NCBI GenBank assembly: GCA_016801885.1
Contig: CM028900.1
Location: 15,704,972-15,768,971, forward strand
Direction of reading: 5' to 3'
From: Toxotes chatareus
Taxonomy: Eukaryota > Chordata > Actinopteri > Toxotidae
Length of the DNA: 64,000 bases
Below the pieces are notes generated by a model, which was not told the origin of the DNA, made no database searches, and was given only the letters and a program-made list of their open reading frames with translations. Positions 12,960-24,905 of the stretch are shown piece after piece. The stretch's first letter is position 1; each line of letters starts with the position of its first letter. Both the position numbers and the translations under genes were made by a program.

Positions 12960-12965
12960 TTTATT
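12960..12965 (-). terminator. Candidate asmt polyadenylation signal
   Basis: The plus strand reads TTTATT, so the minus strand reads AATAAA about 310 bp beyond the asmt stop codon. This is the nearest canonical hexamer, and no other 3'-end evidence is available. Confidence 0.35.
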
Positions 12966-13277
12966 TTAGATCACAAAGTTTCCAAATATGCAAAATTATT
13001 GGGAATCTGCATAAAATGATGCACAGTGGCTCAGAACATACAGTACCTAGAACTGAGAGCCCATAAAAACGAGCCTTGTGTTTCAATATTTTACACTAAT
13101 TTCATCATCATATAGCTTAAACAAGATGATACAGAATATGATATTATCATATTTGGAAATACCTAAGGTGAAAATAAAAAAGAATACAAAGAAGAAAGAG
13201 GACACACATAATAACACAGTAATTTCAGGCGGTGTAATCTTTCAGTCCTGGTACACAAGTAGCCCAGGTTTTCGATC

Positions 13278-14293
13278 TTATGTCTCTTTGTGTCCCAGCA
13301 TAGCGTCATAGATCTTCCCAGTGAGGCGGTGCTGGATGTTGGTGAAGCCAGCAGCAGTCAGCAGGGCAGTGTACTGGGCAGCTGTCCTCTCCCTGCCCTC
13401 TGTCTGTACCAGCATGTTGAGGGAGTACAGCTGCACTGTTAGCGGGCCGGAGCCGTCCTCATGGAGCAGCGCCTCCACCAACAACACAGCGCCTCCTGCA
13501 GGGTAAACCAAAGGGTCAGCTTTGCTTGTTTATTTCTTTCTGTCCGTTTTTCATGCCCTTCTCTTTGTTTCTTTCTCTCCTTCTCTAACTGATTCGAATG
13601 GTGTCCGGGCAAAAGCCTAGCAGGACTGTTTACAGTTTCACTGTTCCATCAGAATGAATGAATTAAACCCTGAATATATCAGTATACATCAAAAAAGTAA
13701 GGTTTGCTTTAAATCATCATCAGCTGACTTTGGGACTGTCCCAGGGCTTAAGTCACATTAGCAAGCAAAACTCAGTCTGATGATTACTGAATATGTACAG
13801 TGTGTAAATAGCAGTTTACTTCTAATGCTCAACTTGCTAAACAGGGTAAACAAGCATATTTTATCATTTCATTTGTTTATTTTTAGACAGGACTGAAACC
13901 ACAGTAGTATTAATGTTTACGTTTATGACTTTATGGTTGAGGAGACTTGACAAAGCTTCCTATTGACCTTTTTCACAGCAGACATTTTGCACATCATAAC
14001 TATCAAATACAGCTGTAACTAAGGCCACTGTTGACGATGCATTGCAGTTTTAAATGTCATTAGTTTCACCTGCTATAACAAGTCAAAATGTTCTGTTCTG
14101 CGACTCCACTGAGAAGTGTCATACCACAACAGGTTGCGTTCACTGTCCAGTAAAACAAGGCTTTCTTACTTTCTACTTCTTTCTTTCTTTGTTTGTCTTT
14201 CTTCCTTTCTTTTATGCACACACATACGCACGCACGCACGCAGATACACAGACAAAAACACACAGAGGGTTTTCTGCCTCCTGATAGATTCTG

Positions 14294-14346
<53 letters not shown>

Positions 14347-14653
14347 TGTCTGTCTTTGATCAAAGTCAGAAGGACAGATTTTTCTGGGATCAGCTGCATT
14401 GTGGGATACAATCTGCCTTCTCATTTCAAGCTGGAGAGAAAAAAAAGTACTCATCCCTTCACACTCAAAGACACACACACACACACACACACACACAGAC
14501 CTGGTTTACAGGCTTTGTAGACTCTACTGAGGAGCTCTATGCAGCGTTCATCTGTCCAGTCATGGAGGATTCTGGCAAGAATGTAGAGGTCGACCTCTGG
14601 CAGGGGGTCTTTGAAGAAGTCCCCTAAACACAAACACATACATACATATATAT

Positions 14654-14693
<40 letters not shown>

Positions 14694-15949
14694 CCATAAG
14701 CACAATCCAAATGCACATCATCATTGAAAATGCTGCTATGTTTGATTTAATAATTTCATGTAACTTCTAATTCTTCTGACAAGCCTTCTAATTTTTTAAG
14801 TTAATATGAAATAAACAAAACAAACAAAAAAAAACCTGACCCAAAATAAGCACATTACATTTTTTTATGTTTTCCATGTTCCCGTGTTGTTCTCATACCC
14901 ACCATCACTGGTATGAGAGCAGCAGGAGAGACAGGGATTGATTTTGGCTCTGGGTTTTCAAGATTGCAGATTGCAGGACGCTGTGAACTTTTTTTCCACA
15001 TTAGCTGCTGTGTCGGAGAGCCTACGCGACAAAAGAAGCCAGAGGTATAAATTCACAGTTTTGTACACAAAATTTTAAATCCAAAAGCAACAGCTCAGTG
15101 GAAGAGTGGGGGGTGGGGGGTGGGCAGCATCAGCGGTGTCTTATTCTACCTTCATTATCAGTACAGTCATATTTGATTGTACTGTGTACTGACTAAAAAC
15201 ACTGTTCATAGAGTAGAGATGTGGCAGTGGGGACTTGTAGACCCCATACACTCAGTTTCATAACTTCTACAATGGTCAGGGAATAATAGTTTTCAAAAAC
15301 AGTGTAAGGTTATGGTTTAAATCATGTTACCAAAATGTCGAACATCTGTTCAGTGTAGTTGCTTTTTATGACTGAATACAGATTGCACTTCAAAGATGTA
15401 AATAAGGTTATGGAGAATAGTATATGAAAAAAACACATAACATGGATACTAATCAGGTCTTAGAAGATTTGGTCATTTTTTTCTGTGTATGATTTTTGAC
15501 ACAGTTTCACTTTAACAGGGTCTATTCAAAATTCTATTCTAGGAAGACTAGAAGACTGCAGGTATTTTTATTTTTGTATACAGCTTTGTAGTGTTAGTGT
15601 GTGTAGAGCTGCACTTGAACTGGCCGTATACGACTATAAATGTCAAGTGATTTCACCCAGTCGTAATGACATTACCTTGGCGGAAGCTTATCCTCCGGTC
15701 GGCCTCGCTGACAAAGTGTTCCCTCGACATACGCACCACCTTGGGGAGGTCAAAGATCGTCACAGTGCATTCTGGGTAAGCTGACGTGCACTGCTTGGCT
15801 AATGCTCCACTGCAGCCTGGAGAGCAAGGGAGTGAGAGAGCGAGAGAAAGGGAGGGAAAGATAGAATTACTTTTAGTTACGGCACAATGAATACACAGAG
15901 CCTTCACAAACAAAGTAGTGCATCACTCAATCGCGCGCACGCACGCACA

Positions 15950-15982
<33 letters not shown>

Positions 15983-17024
15983 CAACAACAACACAGAGTC
16001 ACATGAGCACTACAGATGCTTTCAGGTATGTACCCATTATTTGTTTGCATGATTTGTATTCAGTTGTATGTGGGGGGAATATGGTTCATCTAACATTCAT
16101 GCCAACAAACCAAAGTGAATTGAACTGAATGCAGAGAGAGAGACAGAGCAGAGCTGCTGTCTAGGAATCCTACTAAGGAATCTAATCTAAGGAAAAGCAA
16201 ACACAAACATACACACACATACAAATTGATTTGATTATTATTATCAAGGGATGGGCAAAGTCCACCTGTCCATCAGGTGGTCAGTGTATTTCTTTGGTCT
16301 AGACTGAAATACAGTATCTTGACAGCTGGGATTGTCATGAAATCTGGTACAGACATTCATGGTTCCCAGAGAATTAATCCTATCGACTATGGTGATCCCT
16401 TCACTTTCCCTCTAGCTCTACCAAATCCAAATTTTCAGTTTGTCCAATACTTTGTTTTATAACCAAACTCCTGCATTTAATTCTGCCTCAAAGCACAGCT
16501 ACAGACTCTTGGTCCCGCTTTCTCTTCTTCAAAGAGAGAACTGTAAGTTGTTATAGGGTAGAGTTCAGACCTGGTGATGTGAGAGGAAAACAGGCATTGA
16601 AATGAGCAAAAGAACACACAGACACACGAGGGCGGAAACTGGGATTTAATGTGAAAATATGAAACTTTCAACTTCATCCCTTGGCAGCTTTATTATCATG
16701 CTTCATAAAGCAAAGTGAATTTAAAACAGAGAGAGAGAGAGCGGGAGAGAGACAGATAGAAAAAGAAGAGACTGGGAAAAAAGAGCGATAGATGAAGAAT
16801 GTATGAATGGGATAGCGTAATAGAGAGACAGTGAGGTGGAATACAGGATCAAAGGATCTCACTTTGACAAACCTACAAAGCCAGCCAGACTTGGACTGGT
16901 GTGTGTTGGTGAATGTGTGTGTGTGTGTGTGGAGGGCAAACTGTCTAGCCCTGTAGTGCCTTCCTCCTAAAGTGACCTGCTGCTACTCCATCAGTCTGTA
17001 TTGCTTTCCTTTTGTTCTCACACA

Positions 17025-17084
<60 letters not shown>

Positions 17085-20000
17085 TACTCTTGTCAAACAG
17101 GGGCCAGCAGAGGATAAAAATCAAAGAGCAGCAAGGAGGAGCAAAACCAAACACAACACACTGTACAAGACCCTGAGCTAACCTGGCTGCCTCAGTTTGT
17201 TAATGAAACCCACTGATGGGAGGATTGTGATTATTACAGTGCAGGTCTATCATTGTTGTTTTTCTTCTCTCTTGTTTTCAGTCTATTTACTCTGTCTGCA
17301 TGTTACCTAATATGCATTTATATGCATAGATGAGATAGTTTATTTAAAAAAAATCCCAAGCATTTTTAAAATCAAAATGTACCACTATCAGTATGTGTTG
17401 GCATTTGTGGTATTTTATAAAATTCAATATGTTTTATTTAGATAGAGGTAAGTATGGTCACTAGACAGTAAATCATGGTTGTGCCGTCCATCAGTACTGT
17501 GCTACATTTATCTAACCTGCAAAACAAATGCATTAATGAAAATGGCACTACTCAATTATATATGCAGGGTCAGTGTCAGCAGAGCTCCTATAGTTTTTTT
17601 TTCCATGACTGTAAAAATGCAGCAATGTGAAGCAAATGAGCTGTTTGAAAACATTATGCTGCAGAACTATGAATATATATTACTGTAACCATAAGCTTGA
17701 TTATATATATTTTTAATATGTACCACTGAAATGTGTGTGTGTGTGTGTGTGTGTTAAATGTCACATTAAAATAATGTGAAATAATGCCAGCCAGAGCAGA
17801 AAAAAACTGCCTCTGTCATATAAATGATCTTTATTTTCATTGTGGACTCAGACTGGCTGATTCCTGATCTGGCTTAAAGTCAGCCACTTGGCAGATAGTT
17901 GGACAGACATACTGAACACCTGAGCAGCAGGTGTGCACAAACACAACAGATGCTGTGTGAGAGACAAAGTCTTAATGGGACACTGCAGTCACGCACCTTC
18001 ACACTCCTGCTGTCCACTTTCACACACTTTTTTGGTGACGCACCTTCATGCATACACATGAACACACAACACCATGCTGAGAAAGTCACAGAGGGAAGAA
18101 AAGAACAGACAGGAAGACTGCCCTGGACGTGTGCATGTAGCCACATCTATGAATGTGGATTTGGTGGCTTCACAGCTCCCCTGTGTGGCCAGCTGATGTG
18201 TTACACACGAGGTGCACCATGGGTGTCTGTTTTTAATCTGACTGAAACCAAAGCAGATGTTTTTAAATCATTGAAATAGAAAGAAATGAAGATTCACTTT
18301 TTTTAAATGTAAAATAACTGCTGAAACAAGGGGATGTATTTTCTTGCCTTTCTTGTTTTCTGATAAATGTTGAGGTACTTTCTGTTGCATAGTGCTCCTA
18401 ATTATTTGGATTTTAAACCAATTTCACTGTTAAACTAAAAGACATTCAGTCTGGTTATAGTTTTCAGTGCCTGTATCTCAACCTCTAACCTGATTTAACA
18501 TAGTGGGGCTTCTCCAAGACATACGTACAGGATTTTCATGGATAATGTGTTGGATCATTTAAATGTGATTATCACTAAGCATAGTCTTGTGGACAGAGCT
18601 ACAGAGCTAAACATTAAACTGTTATACTTTGATTCTTAAAATTTTCTGTTAAATTTTTGAGCCAAAATGAGAAAGCACAGGCGATATTTCTCAGAAAGAA
18701 AAAAAAAACATTTTTTTCCCTCCATTGTTCCCATCATGAAGTTTACAGCAGGAGATGAAAACTCTTGTGACAGCAGAAGATTAATGTTATTATTATATTA
18801 ATGTTATAATTGTCTTGTCAGACACAGCATTTAAACCATCATGGGACAAAACTGTAAAAAAAGTAAAGAATTCCACCATGAGCCTGGCTCAGTCGGAGGT
18901 TTCTTCTTGTTAAAAGGGAGTTTTTCTTCTACCACTGTCTCCAAGCGCTTACGCATGGTGGGAACAGTTTAGTTTCTCTTTAATATTTTGTTATTTTATT
19001 AAGGTCTTGACGTTACTCTGTAAAGTGCCTTGAGATTATATGTATGTCTCTGTGAGACTGTGAGTCTTTGAGATCTGTGACTGGATAACAAGGGAAACTC
19101 CAGGTGGAGGTGACTTTGAGCTGTGTGTGTTGAGAAGGTTGACTGATATACTAAGAGTCATTAACTCACAGATGCTGGGGGCAGTCTTACAAAGGTCCCA
19201 GTTGACAGTGTGTGTGTGTGTGAGTTTTGACAAACACTGTACTGTATAAGTGTATGTGTGTGTGTGTGTGTGTGTGTGGCTAGGCCTGCTGTCACTCAGT
19301 TAACACGACACCAACAATTTTAAATGTTAATGACTGTGAACCTCCAACCTTATGGAAATTAGACATGATGACTTCATAAACACACGCACACACACACACA
19401 CACACACGCATTCGCACGCACGCGCACACACACACACAAACTTACCTCCAAGGTCGCAGATGATCTTGAAAGGCGAAAGGTCAAAGGCCGTAACCACGTC
19501 TTTACCACAGATGTTCCAAATGGAGTTCATTAACTGCATAAATTTCACCATCTCCTCATCAGACCTACACACACACACACACACACACACAGAGAGAAAA
19601 AACAATAAGACAATAAGACATTTTTTAATGTCCTCTCTTTCATTTACGTCTTGCTGTATTGAGGCAAAAGCTTTTTTTTCCGTAAGCTGTCAGCTAAGGG
19701 GCATCTATGACCACAGTAAACAAACAGACACACACACGGTGCCTCCCTGCGTACACAAAGTTTCCCCCTGTGGCATCTTTGTGTGTGTGTGTGAGTGAGA
19801 CAGGGTGCAACAGAATAGAAAAGCCTGTGGTGACTGCTGCTGCTCTGAGGAATCTCCACCTCATCAACCAGCACTCTGTCCTGCCGTGACGGCTAAAACA
19901 CACACACACACACACTCTCTCTCTGAGCATCCTCTGTTCTGTAACACTAGAATTTATTTACCCAAACTTCACTTCACTGTAGAAAAGTGATCAGACTTCT

Positions 20001-21829
20001 GATACACGAGCCAACTTCAGATGGCCCAGTGACCTCCACAGGAACTTTGAAAGTGACTCATTGTTGTGGCTTCAGACTCTGATTACATTTGAAGTGAGGA
20101 GATGAAATGACTCTGAGGCCAAACAGCAAACTGTCAGATTAAATTTGAGAACATTCTGAACACAAGTTATTGAATGCCCCCCAACGACAGCATCTGCAGC
20201 CCTTTTGGTCTGTGATGGAGTAAACTTACATGCACGCTATCTCATCCTGTCTCCATTCACATTGAGGAAAAGAGGCTTAGCCGGGTTATCTCTCTTCCAG
20301 TATACATGATTATAATATCATGTGGCTTATGATTTGTCTGCTCTCAGACATGTCTCTGTTATTTCCCTACTGACCGAGTTATGGCTCATGGCTGCCTGAC
20401 CACTGTAGTGTGTTTTACTGCTGTCTCGTGGCTTTGGCCTCTCCATCTTATCAGAGATAATGGGAGAAAAGACTGAGCAGCAGCACTCGAAATGGTGGCT
20501 CCCAGTCTTTTTGGCTCATAACCTCTTAAAACGACACAATCTCAATTTCTGACCCCTCATCAGAGGATGCAAGAAATATATAGGTGCAATAAAAAGTACA
20601 GTGAACCCTTTGGAATAACCTGGTGTGATCTGTGTGAAGTTCTCTAAATCCACTCTCTTTCTCTCCAAATCTTTTCTGCTTTCTCGAGTATGAGAATTCA
20701 AGCTGTGGGTGGGACCTGGCTGTAAATTATTCAGGTGCACTACACGGTGGGTTAAATGGCGATGAGTAAACAGGAGTCTGAGTCATCCAGCCGGCTTTGA
20801 CTCATCGTGCTCCAGCTGGAGCGCTCCAAGAGTGCCGTGAATGACTTCAGTGGTTGTTTCCCCTTGCTAATTTACCCACCGTATTCACAGGGGAAATCAG
20901 CGGAGACAAACAACTGCTTCTCCACATTAAATCAATTGTGCGCAGGTGTTGAAATTTTTTTCTTGTAGGGTATTTTCATTTTCAATCAATTAAAGCTGAA
21001 TTGCAAATTCATCTGCCCAAGGGTGTATTACATTATGTGTCCATAGTTCATACTGTGAATATTCTCATTTTGCATGCATCCTTTTTTAATGAGGAGATCA
21101 GCAGCTGCTTTTTGAAAGGATATGGGAACAAGACTGAAAACGGCATATGCAGAAATACCACAATATCTCCACAACATGCAAAAACCGTCACTGTGTGAAA
21201 TGTTAAAATCCAGAGATAACTAAATGCATCCAGAAAAATATGCCAATTTCCACATTTTCTGTTTTCGGTGTATACTGAAGTGGAAAACACTTTGAGCATG
21301 TGATTCCTGAAAACTAATAAGATAAACAGCACATTTTTCTGTTGCACACTATCTTGCACAAATGAACTGGGGATACAAATGCTCAGATTTACTTACTAAT
21401 TCATACATTTGCACACTGGCATCACCAAATTTCATATTAAGATGTAAAATAATAATGGAAATATGCAATTCAACATCTGTTTCATCTTCCATAGTTATGT
21501 AAATCATGCCATGAAGAGGATGAGAGGAGAGGGGGGTATTTTAGCCAGTTATTCCACTGTATAGTCAGTTTTGGACTCTGTTCCTTAGGGACTGGCAGTG
21601 GTCTACAGTGCAGGGCCTGAGGCAGGCCTATCAAACTCCATTAGCAAACAAAGTGTGAAACTTTGAGCATGTGACCCCTGAAAACTGCTGACCAGCAGAT
21701 CAGTGAAGCGTTAAAACTGTGTGCACTAGATACTATAAACACACGAGACCTCAAGGACAATGGCAGATATGTTCTCTCTCTCTTTTTCTCTTTCTCTGCC
21801 CCAAGCTTCCTCACATCACTGCCCACACC

Positions 21830-21860
<31 letters not shown>

Positions 21861-22023
21861 ATCACATCCCCTGCCTCCTAATGAATCCCACAAGTTGTTT
21901 TTAACTTTTTCATTCTTTTTTTTTTTTTTTTTTAGGCACGAAGAGAGAAAAGAGTGACAGACTGGCTTAAGATGGAGAGACAGGGATGGAATGCCAATGA
22001 GAAAGAGCATGTGTTTCATCTTT

Positions 22024-22077
<54 letters not shown>

Positions 22078-24905
22078 AAACAAAGACTGTGTCTTACCTG
22101 TACAGAGCTTCAAACAGGTCCTTGGAACTGACTCCAAAAGCCTTTTCATACTGGTTTCTTCCCTCTCTAGGACATGAAAAAAATATAAGATTCATATTTA
22201 TATGGTATATAGTGTATAGTACTAAATTTATATTGTGTCTTTTTTGATGGTATTTCTCTCATCACATTTAGGTGAGCTGGGTGAGTGTACAAAACCAGCA
22301 ATCTAGGTATTGATGGTCTTGCCTCTTATAAATCACCTCACAGTCACAGATGAAGTAGACAGCATCAATAAGATTTAGCGTGTTAACATGAAATCACAAT
22401 GACGTTCTGTCCAATTAGATAAACAACACATTTTATATTGCATACCGTTTTGCCCAAATGAATTAATAATTTAGATCAGGATGCCTTTATGCTTCGGATA
22501 TCATCTTTTCTGAGGTCCTCTTTTTCAGTGATTCTCACAGATGGACTTTACATGTCCGCCACAGTGAATCCATTCATGCTGCCTGAGAGCTGCTAGCAAT
22601 CCTCCCTCAGACATAACAATGAGACTAAAATCCATCTTGAGACACTGTTCAAACAGAAAAGGAGGACCAGTATCCACATCCTTAGGCTATGAATCAAACC
22701 TGCACCTCACAGCTCCTCACTGCGAATCACTGTATGATTTTAGTCTTAACTGGTTTACTTAATCAAGTAGTATCTGTTCTTTTATTCTAGCTTTGTTTTT
22801 TTAACCTTGACATTTATTTATTGCTATTTTTGGTGTGTTTTGTGTCTCCAAGTTACATTTTTGAATTGTGTTTTGTATTTTTGTGATTAACATGCTCTGA
22901 CAGAAAATAACAACGTGCAAGAAGTGTAGACCCTGGATATCACAAAACAAACCGTGTGGGCCTGGATGCTAACAAGCAGGAGCAAAGACAGTTTACCTCA
23001 TGAGGGATCTATAAAATCTGTAAAAATACTCAAAATAAAGAAAGTACTATAAATGTTGGCAGCTGGCAAAACACCTTTCTTTTTGAAAACACTCCAGTTA
23101 TTAACTGTGTCTTGCAAATATCCATTAAGTCATTCATCAAGGAAAACAGTGTAAAAAAAAAAAAAAAGGCTGCTTCCCACTTCAAATGAAAGAATCTGCA
23201 TTTTATCTCACTGTAACTGGTAAAAACACTCAACATCTTTAGATTCTGAACTTGTTTTCATTTCATTTCAAGATCAAATAATTAATCTCTTATTTGATAA
23301 ATTAATCAACAGATTAAAAAAAAGGTTGCTTGTTTGTTTGGAAGGTAAAGATGTATTAATATATAAAAGATGCATTGTCACTCACAATTTGAAGTGTTGA
23401 TCCGAAACATTCAGGGTGTTTAGAAAACTTCAATCATGAAATAGTTTGATGCCATTAAACATAAAAAAAGTCATTTGTAACAACTTGCCAGGATGGCAAA
23501 TCTCAACATGACTGTTAAATAAACTCTGCAGTGTGAAATGAATCCAGACTGCAGGCAGGGATCTGGCTGTGCTCTGTGTACTGACCTGACAGCATCAGTC
23601 AGGTAATGCCAGCACAGATAGATGGTTCTGGAGCTGTACTGGATGGACTGGAAGAGAGATAAAGGACTGGAGCGGGTCAGGTAGACACTGGCCTGCTCTG
23701 TGTTACTGTAAAACACTGAAACAGGTGGAGGGAGAGGTGAAGGAAGACAGACAGAGGAGGAGAGTGACTGAATGAATAACTGCAGGTGTTAATATGGAGT
23801 TTGACCTTTTATGTCTGCGTGGGAGACAGAGACAGACAGGCAGCACAGACGGAGGAGGTGTGCACGAAGGAAGTGCAGCAATTTCTAATGCAGTCACTTT
23901 CTAGTATGTGTCAAGTGGTCAAAATTAAAACTGTCTATATATACTTTTTTTTAATTGCAACTTTATGCGGAAGAACATTACATTACCACATCATTGTGTG
24001 GGTATGTATCTGCTGACCTTGTCCATAGTCCTGGTGTGTGTTGAGCAGCTGCAGGCCTGTGCAGGCAGCCAGCAGCCTCTGTGTGCCATCCAGACTGGCT
24101 CCGATCGCCTGACTGATCTCCTCTGCAGACAGGGGGCGCTCTGCACCCAGCAACACATCAAACACACCGAGCTCACAGGACGTGAACACTGTCTGGGTCG
24201 GAGAGAGAGAAGACACGCTTCAGAAGACCAGAGTAGAATGCAGAGTTCTATCTGAACACTCACTTATTAAGTTTGATCACTAGAAACCTCTAACATTTAT
24301 TTAAAATTCTTAGAAATAATGCCTCTCGTTACTTATTTCAACAACACCACCACCACAATTATGTGCCCAGAGGATCTGAAAAAAAAAAGTTCCTTCAACA
24401 CTAAATAATATTTTGTGTATTTTTCTTTTAAAAGATCATATCCTCATGGCTTTAATCTACTTCTGCTACAGGATCAATTGATCTGGTTAACTCTTGATCA
24501 ATCTTAAATAAGCCTTTCGACATGTCACAGTAGGAAATGCACAGGTATACATAATAAAAGTAAGTGATGATGGCTGAGTTCCATTCAGCAGCTTCAGTTT
24601 CAAGGTCCTGGTATTCAGCATGTTAGCTCTCTGTCACACTGTCATGAACAGAGTGGAGCCATTGTTAATGGTATTAGTCAACACGTGTATGACAAGTCAA
24701 CATTTCTGATTTAAAAACATTTACTGTGCCAGTAACTTTAAAATGGGTACAGTTGGGCTGAAGGCCCATTTAATGACCCGTGAAGGTGTGGGCACACACT
24801 GCATGTGCATGTTACCTTTGAGATAAGAAATCCCTCCATATATTCCAGTATTTTTCTGGGATATGTGTCTGCAGCAGGCGCCCCCTCAGTTGAACATTCA
24901 GCCAT
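13278..24905 (-). CDS. asmt: Acetylserotonin O-methyltransferase (melatonin synthesis), 8 coding exons, complete
   Basis: ASMT transfers a methyl group from S-adenosylmethionine to N-acetylserotonin, the last step of melatonin synthesis in pineal and retina. The exons are 24816-24905, 24018-24192, 23586-23715, 22098-22166, 19446-19564, 15676-15816, 14501-14623 and 13278-13495. All have GT-AG borders and matching phases, and together they give 354 aa (human is about 345). The start sits in a strong context (GTGACCATGG). The N-terminal dimerisation/winged-helix part includes TSCELGVFDVL. SAM motif I is DLGGCSG (residues 192-198), where many relatives have GGG. FDLPKVV follows, then FFKDPLPEVDLYILARILHD with the catalytic His262-Asp263. 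The C-terminus has LYSLNMLVQTEG and IYDAML. Exons 5 and 7 are flanked by TG repeats at their splice sites. Fish carry more than one asmt paralogue and I cannot say which this is; ASMTL is less likely because there is no Maf domain. Confidence 0.95.
14295..14357. repeat. (TG)n(TCTG)n microsatellite in asmt intron 7
   Basis: About 25 TG units end in a short TGTC run. In the asmt transcript this reads as a (CA)n tract, about 150 nt downstream of the exon 7 donor. Confidence 0.95.
14471..14497. repeat. (CA)n abutting the asmt exon 7 donor
   Basis: In transcript sense this is a (TG)n run that begins within four bases of the exon 7 donor: the exon ends CCAG and the intron begins GTCTGTGTG. The repeat supplies donor positions +5 and beyond. 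Confidence 0.95.
14638..14693. repeat. (CATA)n(TA)n(CA)n compound repeat just upstream of asmt exon 7
   Basis: In transcript sense it is (TG)n, then (TATG)n and (TA)n, ending about 12 nt before the exon 7 acceptor (TTTGTGTTTAG). The usual pyrimidine tract is therefore largely replaced by TG/TA repeat. Confidence 0.95.
15932..15982. repeat. (CG)(CA)n compound microsatellite in asmt intron 5
   Basis: Alternating purine-pyrimidine GCGCGCAC and CACACA blocks lie about 115 nt upstream of asmt exon 6. Such tracts can adopt Z-DNA. Confidence 0.95.
17029..17084. repeat. (CA)n(GA)n compound microsatellite in asmt intron 5
   Basis: About 17 CA units run directly into about 11 GA units. Confidence 0.95.
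17732..17755. repeat. (TG)n microsatellite in asmt intron 5
   Basis: About 12 perfect TG units. Confidence 0.95.
18880..19050 (+). repeat. Dispersed fish repeat fragment
   Basis: The wording (ATGAGCCTGGCTCAGTCGGA, GGTTTCTTCTTGTTAAAAGG, GAGTTTTTCTTCTACCACTG, GTAAAGTGCCTTGAGAT) is one I recognise as a very common interspersed repeat in teleost genomes, of the kind found at 3' ends of non-LTR elements. I am not sure of the family name. It lies in asmt intron 5. Confidence 0.6.
19251..19278. repeat. (TG)n microsatellite in asmt intron 5
   Basis: About 13 TG units; a shorter TG run lies at 19208-19221. Confidence 0.95.
19381..19437. repeat. (CA)n/(CACG)n just downstream of asmt exon 5
   Basis: In transcript sense it is an imperfect TG/CG tract beginning about 8 nt after the exon 5 donor (GGAG, then GTAAGTTTGTGTG). 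With the tract at 19567-19590 it encloses the 119-nt exon. Confidence 0.95.
19567..19590. repeat. (CA)n forming the polypyrimidine region of the asmt exon 5 acceptor
   Basis: In transcript sense this is (TG)n immediately followed by TAG and the exon 5 start. The microsatellite itself occupies the place of the polypyrimidine tract and borders the AG acceptor. Confidence 0.95.
21830..21860. repeat. (CT)n microsatellite in asmt intron 4
   Basis: About 15 CT units; a poly-T run follows at 21916-21933. Confidence 0.95.
22027..22074. repeat. (GT)n microsatellite 23 nt downstream of asmt exon 4
   Basis: Twenty-four GT units. The asmt transcript reads this as (CA)n close behind the exon 4 donor. 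Intronic CA repeats are known binding sites for hnRNP L. Confidence 0.95.

Noticed and set aside
14193..14627. Plus-strand frames through the TG/CA tracts near asmt exon 7
   Set aside because: They read dinucleotide repeats and antisense exon sequence, not a protein.
15091..15110. tRNA A-box-like string (AGCTCAGTGGAAGAGTGG)
   Set aside because: No B box or acceptor-stem partner follows at the right distance, so it is neither a tRNA nor a clear tRNA-derived SINE.
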